This document shows, piece after piece, positions 44,122 through 55,500 of a stretch of 64,000 nucleotides of DNA (position 1 is its first letter; every line of letters begins with the position of its first letter). Where the stretch lies: positions 8,866,001-8,930,000 of the forward strand of contig OZ017766.1 of the NCBI GenBank assembly GCA_963969345.1, given 5' to 3'. This DNA is from Turbatrix aceti. Its lineage: Eukaryota; Nematoda; Chromadorea; Rhabditida; Panagrolaimidae. Both the position numbers and the translations under genes were made by a program. The notes under the pieces are model-generated. The model was not told where the DNA came from. It did no database searches and worked only from the letters and a program-made list of their open reading frames with translations.

Positions 44122-44565
44122 GGCTGCCTGAGGCCTGGTAGTTTTTGCCATTTTTGACAATTTTTTAGCATGTTTGTAACTAAAAAACTACGGCATTTTC
44201 AAAGCTGGGGTACAAATTGATTGATGTGATTTTTGATGGGGAATCTGAGAAAAATATAAAAAATATAGGGTTAACACATTGAAAAATGCCGAAACGAATT
44301 TTGTCATTGTGACACTTTTTTAAATTCGATTTTCGGCATTTTTCAAGGTGATAACCCAATATTTTTATATTTTTTCTCAGATTCTACATCAAAAATCACG
44401 TCGATCAAAATGTACCCCGGCTTCGGAAATTCTGTAGTTTTTTAGCTAAAACGTGCCAAAAATTGTCAAAAATGGCAAAAACGCAATTTACAACAATCGT
44501 AACTCTGCCAGGTCATGCCAGGTCGCGAGGGCAGCTGCATTTTACAGTAAAAACTTTTCATTAGG
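44122..44565. mobile_element. long-inverted-repeat MITE ('GATGGAGAATC' family), copy 2
   Basis: Inverse arms include TGCCATTTTTGACAATTTTT and GATGGGGAATCTGAGAAAAA. The right end is GCATTTTACAGTAAAAAC. It follows gene C directly and could supply 3' UTR sequence. Confidence 0.7.
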
Positions 44566-45372
44566 AATTTTCAAAATGAACTGTGACACATTTTTTTGTG
44601 AGTCAAAAGTTTCGACTCGAAACACACTTTTGTATAAAAATACATAAAATAGATAAATTCCAGTGAAGTTTACGTCAACTCATGTCAATCCTCAAAAAAA
44701 GGAAAAAACCAAAAAATAGGTAAACACGTCTGCACGGACATGACAGGACATTTATGAGGAAGAGGGTCGTAAAAGTGGACGAGTGACGTCGTCGTCTTCT
44801 TCGAAAACGAAAATGATCATCATCTTTGTTATCCTCAAACGAAGACGACGCAGAAGAACGAAATTGTTTGCGGGAGGGAGAAAAGGTGGTTTTATGGATT
44901 CTTTTTATACATTTGCACAGTCAGTCGTGGAAGACGAAAACAACTTAGAATTGTTGTTTGTATTATTTTTTTTGCCAATTTTTAGATTTTTTTTTAGAAA
45001 TTTTTGATCGTCGAAAAAAATTTATTTAGTCGAATGAAAAACAAAACGCTGGCTCCTGATTATGATTTTGATTATTATGATTCACAAAAAAATGACCTTT
45101 CACATTTTCAATATGTTGAAATAAATAAATATTTACACCATGATGAGGCAGCCTAAAAAAGTGGTTTGCACCAAAACAACACCTCACATGCACATGTGGA
45201 GTGCGTGCAATTTTGATTAGTCAACTTGCACTGATGTGAGTGACTGTTTGTTGTCTCTCTTTCCAGAAAATAAAAAAAGGTGCTCAAAAAAGTTCAAAAA
45301 TACATAACTGGAATTCGTTTTTTGGAGTTTACAGAACCAGATTTTTGTCGTCGTGAGAACCTTTGTGCATGC

Positions 45373-45525
45373 GAATTTTACAAAATTACAAAATAAAAAA
45401 AATTTTGTTGTGAGACCCAATTTTACAAAATTAAAAATTTCGTTGTGAGACCCAATTTTACAAAATTAAAAATTTCGTTGTGAGACCCAATTTTACAAAA
45501 TTAAAAATTTCGTTCTGAGACCCAA
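45373..45525. repeat. four-copy tandem repeat, 37-bp unit
   Basis: Units read ATTTCGTTGTGAGACCCAAT followed by TTTACAAAATTAAAA. They share TTTCG(T)TGTGAGACCC with the inverse minisatellite near 32100-32250, so they may derive from the same source. Confidence 0.8.
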
Positions 45526-47619
45526 AAAACTTGAGCACCGAATTTCGTCCTTTCCTGATTACGATATACTTGTTTTTTTGTTTTTTGTCGATTTACATTT
45601 TTGTATTTTGCCCCCGTCAAGTTAGAAAACACAAAAAAGCACAAAAAAATACAAAAAAAACAAAACAAAGCAAAACAAAAAAAAATCGAAGCGTAAAACG
45701 TTACTTCTGAAACAGTCAATGTTTCGCAACGAAATTTCGTATGCTTTACGTAAGTAAGATTTTTTTATTTCAGAAAAATTATTCAACGAAAAAAAATTTC
45801 GTTTCGAGAACCCAAAACCCGCGCATCAAATTCTGTTTTTTTTTCTGATTAATTACGATACTTTTCATTCGTTATGTACGCCGCCCCTTCATATTAAAAA
45901 AAACCAAACCGTTGTCCACACCGGAAAAGTATGTACATATTTTGCTTGGCAACACCTTTGTAATTCGCCGAGAATGTTTACGCACATTCATTCCCGTCAC
46001 CGACCGCTGCCGCTGGCAGGTCCTAAATACTATCCTCGGAGCTGTAATATACGTGAAATTGGCTACAATTAATTGGGTGGGAATAACAATGAGGCAGGCG
46101 TTGCTCTGATGCGCGAGAAAGTTGTTATCGAATCAGCTCATATAATAGAAACAGATCAATCAGTCAGTCAGAAGGCGCCGGGCAGTCCAGTCATTACTCT
46201 GGAATGTAATATCTATGTTTCAGTTGAGTTGTGTTTTATACGTTCTTTTCGCGTTTTTTGAAAGTTTGTGTTTTATCTAAAATTGGGGGTCTGAGATTTT
46301 TTAATTTTTTTTTGGAAAAAAATTTAAAAAAAAAAGAAAAAAAAAAGAAGAAAAACAAAAAAAATATTTTTCGATTTCAAAAAATTTAGATCAAAAAAAA
46401 TTTATAGAATTGTACAAAAAAAATTTATGCGTTATTAAAAAAATTAAAAAATTACGCTTTATTTAAAAAAAATATAAAAAATTACGTTTTTTTTTAAATT
46501 TAAAAAAAAAATTTAAAATTATAATTTATTAAAAAAAAATTTTTTTTGAGATAGAACCGTTTATTTCTTTCAACTGTGCTTGTTTTCCAAATTTCATAAA
46601 AATTTATTGATCAAATTATTTTAGAAAATATTTGTCAAAAAAGGCTCTACAGTAACTTTTTTTATAATTTGAAAGCTCAAAAATCTTTCCCGCGGTATGT
46701 AATGCATTTCACATGTCACTTTTTTTTTCTCGACCCGCGTATGAATGTATGAATTCATTAATTAATCACTGTGGAACACCGCATCTGACAGGTGAAGCGA
46801 GGGGGTGGGATGATTTGTTGAGTGTTGCGTTATACTAGCACACGCATTTCACGTACATATACATACATAAATATGTACGTGACCGATCGTCATCCGTGAT
46901 TGACTACTGACGACGACGACGAAGAAAAAAGACAGACAAGAAGGCAAGACAGGACAGCTCGCCTTCCTTCAGATCAAATTTGTCGTCTTTGTCGTCTTCG
47001 TCGTTTTCGTCGTCGTTGTCGTTCGATCGCAAACACCGCACCACACCTTTTTATCAGTCTTTCTGCGGAAATCAATTTTTTTGACAAAATGATGTGTTTA
47101 TTGCATACAATTTTTGCGTGTGTTTTTTTGTAAATTTTGAGTCGCAGAAACCATCTCGTGATCTCATTTTTTTGGCCGAGCAAATGCCAAAAAAATAGTT
47201 GTTAATAAAAATGGCAAAAGTTGTTTTAAAACCCGCAAAAATTGATTAAGCGCGTTTTTGATCACTTTTAAAAAATTATTCACCGTTTTTTACCCCACAA
47301 TCTTAATTTTTACCTTTGATTTTGTCAGTTTTTTGAAAATTTGCCGTTTTTCACATTTATTAGCAGAAAAAACGAGAAAAGCCTAAAAAACTACAAAACA
47401 AATTCGTTTTGGATTTTGTAACTTTTTTACGATACATACATAAATTTTACGTAACTTTTTTTCTGTTTTCCAACAAAAATTTTCCAACAAAAAGTTCAAA
47501 ACGTTCGTATTTTATATCGTGAAACAAATTTTTTTGAAACATTATTCACACTTTCTTACCTAATCAAAATATTTTTTTAACGTTTTGATCAGTTTTTTTT
47601 GTTTCAAGTTTCAAAAACC

Positions 47620-47781
47620 ATGATCGTGTGTTTTTCAAAGTTTTTTTTGTCAACTTTGCAAGTTTTTTTTATTGCATTTTTTATTGCAATTATGCTTTAT
47701 TTGACCAAACCGACACAAACTTTGAACTTTTTTTTTAATCAAAAAAGGAAAGCTCAAAGCACGGCACCCACTTCCTCGTAA
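47620..47781 (+). CDS. possible small single-pass membrane peptide (weak)
   Basis: A 53-codon frame with a hydrophobic segment (VFFIAFFIAIMLYL) and a polar tail. GTTTCAAG lies shortly upstream and AATAAA about 175 bases downstream. The hydrophobic part is T-rich and could be chance in this region. Confidence 0.15.
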   Translation: MIVCFSKFFLSTLQVFFIAFFIAIMLYLTKPTQTLNFFFNQKRKAQSTAPTSS

Positions 47782-48106
47782 TATGTGCCCATTTATGCGC
47801 CTGAGGTGTGTTTGCTCGCTCATAAATTTGTTCAAGTGCCCTCGCGTGATGTTGATGCCTCTGGCACTTTTGATTTCCCGTTTTTGCCCATCCCATTTTA
47901 TCTGCCAATTTGTTTGATCGTTTTCGTTTACGTTTTCGTTTCTCACATCAGTTTCTAAAATAAATTTCTTCCTCTGCTAAAAAATATTCATGTGGCTATT
48001 TTCGTTGTCTCGTCAGCGCCGCCGTTGTTCAACGTAAAAATTCTTGAATTTTTTTTTCTCATCAAAAACCAAAATAAAAATTGTGCCAAATTTTTTTAGA
48101 TCAAAA

Positions 48107-48962
48107 ATGATAGGAATGATGAATTCGGGCGGTGGCGGCAGCGACCAGCCCGTTGAGTTTTACTCTACACCCCGTGGCAAGGGCAAGAGCAAGGAGAGAC
48201 TCTACAAGCCTGTCCACAAGACTGTCATCTCCTACACCGAAGAAGGCCGAAAGACCGTTGATGGTCAGATTGTTGGCGAGAATCCCGATGAACTCTGGCA
48301 GGAACTTATTATGCGCGTCGTGTGGTATATGCTCTGCAAGGACCATCTTCAGGTTAAAGGTGAGCTCAGGAAACTTTTTTTGTGGAAATTCGCTTATTTA
48401 CGCGGAGCGCTTATATAAGCGGGTTGACTAAATAAGCGGGCGCTTATATAAGCGTGTTGTCTTTTTTAAACGAAATAAAAACTGATATCAGTTTTTTTGA
48501 TTTTAAAATAAGCATTTCGCTTAAATAAGCGAACTGCTTAAATAAGCGGGCTGCTTGGATAAGCGGTTTGCTTAAAACACAGCTCGTTTATGTTCAGATT
48601 GATGAAAAATAAATCATCTGTTTAGATTTTTTTAATAAGCGGACTGTTTTTATAAGCGAACCGTTTAAATAAGCGGGTCGCTTAAATGAGCAAACGCATA
48701 ATATTCTTCCAAATTTTCAGAATACAAAATGCCAAAAGGCAAAAACTTTATATCCAACTTTTTCAAAGTCAAAAAATCCAAGACGCCAAAATCCGGCGCC
48801 AAACCCGGCTCCAAAGTCGATACAACCCCAGCTCCAGAATTCAACTCCTCTCCGCCTTCCAGCGCCAACAATGAATCCCGCTCATTTACGTCATTTTTCC
48901 TGAGAAAACAAAAATTCTGTGCCCAACCCCATCAGATGAGGGTCGTCGGTCGTAGTCCTTGA
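48107..48962 (+). CDS. small basic protein of unknown function
   Basis: Two exons (48107-48359, 48721-48962) give 164 residues; the junction is phase 1 (G/GTGAGC...TTTTCAG). TTTTTTTAG lies 7 bases before the ATG, a clear spliced-leader acceptor. Exon 1 holds a glycine-rich start, a basic stretch (RGKGKSKERLYKPVHK) and a helical segment with PDELWQELIMRVVWYMLCKD. Exon 2 is lysine- and serine-rich (NFFKVKKSKTPKSG) and probably disordered. No signal peptide is present. I recognise no family. It converges on the thrombospondin-repeat gene; AATAAA lies at about 49100. Confidence 0.68.
48370..48700. repeat. GCTTATATAAGC-type minisatellite in an intron
   Basis: Irregular tandem units built from AAATAAGCGGGCTGCTT and GCTTATATAAGCG, about 16-20 bp each, many of them self-complementary, fill most of the intron. 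Confidence 0.75.
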
Positions 48963-49148
48963 ATACTTTTTTTTTGTCACCTTTCTCCCTAATTATCCCC
49001 CCACCACCGTACGTACATCTGTCTGATCTGTCCCAGTGTGTGATGTTTAAAACAACCTGATTCGTGTATCTACCCATCGCCAGCGGCATCGCTATACAAA
49101 AATAAAGCCAAATAGTAACATTTAAAAAAAATATGAAGCAGAATGAGT

Positions 49149-51226
49149 TTATGTCGAGGCACTGGTTGTCGTGGTATCCATGCAGGCGAAAGTGTTGTTG
49201 TACGAAATGACTTCCAAGTCTGAACAGCACGTTGTTCGGGGGTAGAGACAGGGTTGGATGTTGCAGTAGGACACCTGGGTGCCATCACTGGAAAATGGTA
49301 AATTACAGTAACTTGGGTTACGATCAGAGATGGGCGAACAGCCGTTTTTGTTGTTCTCGAACGAACACGAACATTTTGTTAATTGTGTTCCAGAAATCGA
49401 AATAAACGCGAACATTTTTGTCGTGTTCGCGAACGAACACGAACGAACAACGAACAGATTTTTAGCACAGTTTATACAAAATTTGTCCAAACTGGGCATA
49501 AAAACGTAAACTTCGGTACTATGCATTTTCACGTTTTTCGTGACAATTTTCCTACACTTTTTATTGCCGAATGCAATTGACACTATTTGTCATTTTTGGA
49601 AAAATAACATCGATTTCGGCACCATTAAACTGATTTTACCTAAATTTTTGTTCGTTTTATCTGTTCGCAAAATGTATCTTTGTTCGCAAACGCACTCGAA
49701 CAAAGCAAATCTGTTCTCGAACGAACACGAAGGCAAAAATTTGAATTTGTTCGCGAACAAACTTCAATACGTTTGCCTATCCCTGGTTACGATATTTAGT
49801 ACAAAAAAATGGGGCAAAAACTTTTTGTAAAAAATTTTTTTTTGTAAAATTTTGACAATTTTTTTCCAAATTTCCAAAATCATGGTTCAAATTGACTGAC
49901 CAACGTGATTTTTGATTGAGAATCCGTGAAAAAAAAATTCGGATTATGAATCCTCGTTAAAAATGCGAAAAATCAAATTTTAAAATGTTTGACAGTGTCA
50001 ACTTTTATTTCGGCATCTTCATTTTTTTAAATCGAAAAAAAAATTCATAAAAAAAATTTAATGAAATTTTTTTTAAATTTTTTTTTGAAAAAAATATTCC
50101 TTTTGAAAAAAACGTTCACATACCCGTCACAGACGCAATCGGTGTCCGTGCTGGTTGATCGACAGATTCGGGTTCTCATGTAGATTCCGCAGGATCCACA
50201 AGTGTCGGTGCAGTCGGACCACGAGCCCCAGTCCATCCACTGAAAAATGTACATATCCAGTGCATCCGGTGGTATAATAAATATATAAAAAATGTGAAAA
50301 AGCGCGTCATGATTTTGCACCTAATCGTTAATCCTCAAAAATCCGACAAGTTTTTAACGCAAATATCAAAAAAAGTCCAAACACCGGAAACAAACAAAAA
50401 AATTTGTGCCTTTATGACGACTTTTTTTTAATGAACAAAAAAATTTGTCGGCAGTGGTTTAAATTAATCATCATTTGACATTGCAGGAATGTAACGTAAT
50501 CCCATGCAGGTATGAATGTATTATTTAATTAATGAGAAATTCAAACAATTAATCTCATAATGGTCGTTTGAAAAATCCCGCCAAATCCGGCGTGCGTGTA
50601 AAAAATGAATTTGATGACGCTCTTTGATCTTGATCTTTTTCATCCTCGTCTGGGTTACGTTTGGGGTTTTCAACGTGCTCGTAGGGTTCAATTTTCCAAA
50701 ATGCAAGTTTTGGTGCCGGTCTGTTTCAATGACGAAAAATTTGTTTTTGATAAAAAAAATTTCAAACATAGCAAAATTAGTTCTAACATTTTCAAAATTT
50801 TCTTTGAATGATACCGTATGTTACCGTATCGGTTCGGAAAAATCAAGAAAAATCAAAAAACCACAAAAAAAAGTATCATTTTTAAAAAAATATCCGTAAA
50901 ATTATGTTTTGTAAAAAACTAACAAAATCCAAGTTTAGTAAAACGTCACTTTTTTGTCAAGTGTTTCGCAACGAAAATTCCAAGACGGTCGTTTGTTACT
51001 TTCTTGTTTAAAAAAATTTTGTTTTCAAGAATGAAAAAATGCAACGCGTGCCGGATCCGTTTCATTAAATCAAAACACAAATTTATCTTCCGCGTCAAAA
51101 AAAACTCACAGATGTGGTGTTCGAACATGTGCTGGCAGTAGTCTGAGCTTCAATATTTGAAATTACGAAAATTACAATGATTGAGCAGACAACTGCAACC
51201 GATGCAAATAATGGCATTGATCGCAT
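49149..51226 (-). CDS. small secreted protein with one thrombospondin type-1 repeat
   Basis: Three exons (51226-51110, 50239-50124, 49287-49149) give 123 residues. Exon 1 is a signal peptide (residues 1-27, core VVCSIIVIFVIS). Exon 2 contains WGSWSDCTDTCGSCG, the WxxWxxC plus CxxxC start of a TSP1 repeat, then MRTRICRS. Exon 3 completes it with SYCNIQPC. The junction GG/GTATGT to CCAG/T is phase 2, the only choice that keeps the cysteine pattern. TSP1 repeats are extracellular protein- or glycan-binding modules. A second cysteine pair (TTCCSD, FACMD) follows. Intron 2 holds a hAT MITE. Confidence 0.8.
49325..49785. mobile_element. hAT-type MITE, GTTCGCGAAC family (best copy)
   Basis: 461 bp with termini CAGAGATGGGCGAAC and GTTTGCCTATCCCTG and a perfect 8-bp target duplication GTTACGAT (49317-49324 and 49786-49793). 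Subterminal GTTCGCGAACGAACACGAAC-type palindromes crowd both ends. Confidence 0.92.
50860..51010. repeat. dispersed TTTCGCAACGAAAATTC repeat, copy 9
   Basis: Copy in intron 1 of the TSP1 gene, with the upstream AAAACTAACAAAATCC part and GGTCGTTTGTTAC downstream. Confidence 0.65.
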
Positions 51227-52588
51227 TTTTGGGGTGCCGGAAATATTGTGAGCAGCTAAGAAAGAAAATTTGACGGGATGAAAAATATTTTAAAAAATTT
51301 TGTTGCAGAGCAAAGACGAACGACGGAAGACTATCGACGGCGCTGAAAAGAATTCGGGTCCTTTACTCGGAAGGATACTTGACTTCAGGGTCAAGGATCG
51401 AGCGCCCTGTTCTTTTTTTTTTAGTCAGTCAGTCACAGAACGAACCAAACCAACCCAAACAAAACAAAAGGACACTTGACTTAAATTTAGTTGTACAGGT
51501 AAAGTACAGGTACATATGTGCACGCATTCAACCCCCGGACAGTGGTCAATACCAGGGTAAGCTGATCAGAATCGGCGCCAGCTTCCGCATTTTATACGAA
51601 AAAAAAAGGCAAAGTCAACATGAATCAGTCCAAAACATCTGGAACAACAAAATCAGAAGTACCATTGTTGTCCCGTGGTACGTACTACCTGCCCTGCACG
51701 GATGAATGCAGGTGGATTACCGTCACCAACCAGAATGATCATGATGATGAGAATGAGAATGCGTGGTCCAGCCTTTCCCGTGGGATTTGTTGTTTTTTTT
51801 CTTCCGTGTTTCCGTGTTTCAAAGCATCGAAGAACAAAAAGAGCACAAAATGATTTCGTAAAAAAACAGTTTTTGCAAATTTTTGTTTAATTTTGGAATA
51901 AATATTTTTGTAGCCAAATATGTACATTTAAAAAAAACAAGGTAAGTCAAATATTGACTGATTCCAATTTTAGGGATAGACATAAAAACAACCTGGGGAA
52001 GAACAAACTTGTGAAGTGCTTGTAATCAGACAACAATTTTTTTTGGATAAAAATTTGGAAAAAAATACAAAATGGATAATTTCGGGAATCGAACCAGGAC
52101 CTAATTGAAAAAAGTAAATTTGTCCTGGTTCGATTCCGAACACTTGCAAAACTTTTTTTAAATTAAAAAATTTTTTTTTATATAATTAAAAAAATTTTTT
52201 TTAATTAAAAAAATTTTTCAATTAAATTTTTAATTTAAAAAAAAATTTTCATTTAATTTTTAATAAAAAATTTTTTTAATTTAATTTTTCTAATTTAAAT
52301 TATATTAAAAATTTTTTAAATTAGAAAAATTTTTAAATTAAAAAAATCTAATTTTCAAAATTTACCCCGATTTAGGCAGCGATTTCGATCGTGTTCAATA
52401 AATTCCATTCAAATAAATATACTCTTCACAAACAAAAAACAATTAATTTAAATATTAACAAATGATCCAATTTAATAAATAATGAAAATCCCGTAATAAA
52501 GACAATTTGAGCACTGGGCACATCTGGCGTCCATGAAAAAATTTCTTGCGGCTTTGATTGCATAGATAAAATAAATATGTACGTTCAT
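51227..52588. other. spacer with A/T-only block and hairpin
   Basis: 5' flank of the TSP1 gene and 3' flank of the receptor gene. 52150-52350 is almost only A and T. A hairpin with arms of about 20 bp lies at 52085-52140. Open frames at 51379-51853 are not supported by any family. Confidence 0.45.
52085..52140. repeat. hairpin containing a tRNA B-box-like sequence
   Basis: CGGGAATCGAACCAGGAC on the left is matched inversely by GTCCTGGTTCGATTCCGAA on the right, with an A/T loop of about 20 bases. GGTTCGATTCC matches the RNA polymerase III B box. There is no A box or tRNA cloverleaf around it. Confidence 0.6.
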
Positions 52589-55500
52589 TCACCCCGGTGA
52601 CCTCGTAGCACCACTACTGCTATTATTTGTCACCGGATGAACCGTAAACATGCTAACACTCCGGGTATGCCGCGGCATCGGTGGTGCTGCAATGTCCCAA
52701 GCCGCGTTGAGTTGATTGAAGTAGGTTTTGGTTTCTTCCATCAACATGAGTTCGACGCCAAAGACACTCTTGAGGCCCTTCTTAGACGAACTCACACGAC
52801 TCAGACGTGTGATCTTCAGACTTTTACAGTACATTCCGAAAAAGTGTCGGACGTCGGGACTGACGAGCAGTGGCACGCAGCACATGAATCCGGCCAGGTA
52901 GAGATCGAAGAATTCGAAAATAGAATTTTTGATTAGGAGGTCTTCGGTGTAGATGGCCAGTGAAAAGAGACCGAAACCGACCATCCAGGGCAGGAAGGAT
53001 AATAGCACGCAGGATCGGATTGTCTGGAAAAAAAATATCAAAAAAAAATTATAATCATTTGGTGAACAATTTTAACATGGAAAATGAGAATTTTAAGATT
53101 ATTTTGTGTAATGTAACATTTTTACGGTAAACGAATAAAAAACAACTTTTTTTACGGTGGCATAAAAATTTTACAGCGAAACGCAGTTTTTATGGATAAA
53201 TACTTTTTTTACGGTGCATTTGTTTACGGTAGCGTTTTTTTACAGTAAAATACACTTTTTACGATAAAACATTTTATTTACAGTAAAATTTATTTTACGA
53301 CGGCGACTTTATTTTTTTTGCACAGAAAAAAAATCTTTGTTTACGGAAAAAAGTTGTATATACAATAAATTACTTTGTTCGCGACAAAAAACTATTTACG
53401 ATAAAAATTTATTTTTTTATGATAAATTAATTTTTTACGGTGAAATAAAAACAATTTTTTTGATAAGTAGTTTTTTATGGAAAAATTTCATTTTTTGATA
53501 GAGAGAATTTTTATCGTTAAAATAAACTTTTTATACGACAAAATCCCCATTTTTGACGGAAAACAACTTTTTACGGTAAAATCTTGTTTTTACAATAAAA
53601 CATTATTTATACTGTAAAAATTTGTGCTACGATGACTCAACTGCTTTCTGATGTTTGTATTTTGCTTCTGTTTTTTTACCTTGAAAGTAACCACCTCCAG
53701 GTAAAAATTTCACTAACATAATCGTAAAGGTGGTAATTTAATAAAAAGATCATGATTATTGGATTTAACGGTTTTTTTTTCAGGTAAAACGTGACTGCAG
53801 TCACGTTTTACCTGAACAGGCCTACCACAGCGTATCGGTAGGCCTATTTTTAGTTCGCGCAAACTGTGAAAAAAAGTGGCCACTCGGCTGAGGAAAATTT
53901 TTGCCTGCGCGCGCACCCTTGTTTTTCTTGAAAGTGCACCCCAGATAATCGCAAAACAAAAATATTAAGATGCAAGTGTTTGTTTAGATTGATATTGTCA
54001 TCGATTAAGCACATTCTTGCGAACATTTTGATGCCATTTTTGAAAAAAAATATTTATTGTGAGTCTCGCTGCATATTTCCAAAAACAGACATTTTTAAAA
54101 ACGTTTGTGATAATTTCACAAAAAGTGTTCTGTACAGAGTTCTGAAATTTTTATGACAGATGCATACGGTGTTGAAGAAGGTATCCTGAAAATTTGGTGC
54201 AATTTCGCCTTGGAATTTTAAAGTTAGCTGCTGATAACTGTTTTTCCTTATAAAGGTGCGCGCAAGCACACCCCTCTGTTCCTACTCAGGGTACTCTAAA
54301 AACATTTTTTTGGTTGGAAAAATGTTCGACCCCTTCACTATTGGAATATTAAAGCAATCGGAACTTCAATACACAATTCGGGCGAGTGTCGTCGTCGAGT
54401 CGAGGAAGCACGGCGACGCGCACGAAGTTGCGGCAACAAGAAACGGGTGCCGCCGCCGATTGACCCTTCAGGGATGTACCTGAGTACAACTATCGTGTGC
54501 AGTGAACGACTATCATGTGCAAGGCAAAGAAGTTGTTCTGTTTCTGGTCAAACAACTCATTGAAGGGTCAATCGGCGGCGGCACCCGTTTCTTGTTGCCG
54601 CAACTTCGTGCGCGTCGCCGTGCTTCCTCGACTCGACGACGACACTCCCCCGAATTGTGTATTGAAGTTCCGATTGCTTTAATATTCCAATAGTGAAGGG
54701 GTCGAACATTTTTGTAACCAAAAAAATGTTTTTGGAGTACAATGAGTAGGAACAGAGGGGTGTGCTTGCGCGCAATTTTACAAGGAAAAACAGTTATCAG
54801 CAGCTAACTTTAATATTTCAAGGCGAAATTGCACCAAATTTTCAGGATATCTTCTTCAACACCGTATGCAACTGTCATAAAAATTTCAGAACTCTGTACA
54901 GAACACTTTTTGTGAAATTATCACAAACGTTTTTAAAAATGTCTGTTTTTGGAAATATGCAGCGAGACTCACAATAAATATTTTTTTTCAAAAATGGCAT
55001 CAAAATGTTCGCAAGAATGTGCTTAATCGATGACAATATCAATCTAAACAAACACTTGCATCTTAATATTTTTGTTTTGCGATTATCTGGGGTGCACTTT
55101 CAAGAAAAACAGGAGTGCGCGCGCAGGCAAAAATTTTCCTCAGCCGAGTGGCCACTTTTTTTCACAGTTTGCGCGAACTGAGCGATACGCTGTGTGACTG
55201 ATGCTGTTTTTGGAAAAAAAAACTTCCTGCCCTAGCGGCAACTAACATGAGTAAGGAGGATTCATCATTCATATTTTCTTGCAAAAATAAGTGCTAATTA
55301 GTTTAATAATTAAACCAGATTATTTTGATTAAAATTTAATTTGTTCCTCCTCGAGCATAGGTCACCAATTTTTTTCCAGGTGACTAGCTTACCTTTGAAA
55401 CCCGAATGTTTTTCTCAATTTGAAACCTCTGACTGAGAGAATATCCGCCTTTGCTTGCGCTGCCGTACCGAAGATTACTTTCGTAATAGGTGACATTTTT

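Larger units (their letters stand above)
44566..48106. other. 3.5-kb spacer, no convincing gene
   Basis: Contents: a GAAGACGACG-type run (about 44780-44860); four tandem units at 45373-45525; dispersed repeat copy 8 at about 45655-45745; A/T-only sequence at 46290-46560; a CGTC/GTCGTC run on both strands (46905-47030); and a 53-codon frame at 47620-47781. Frames of 60-75 codons at 45912 and 46073 lack coding character. Confidence 0.5.

Noticed and set aside
52085..52140. A tRNA gene
   Set aside because: Only a B-box-like hairpin is present; no A box, acceptor stem or cloverleaf can be drawn.
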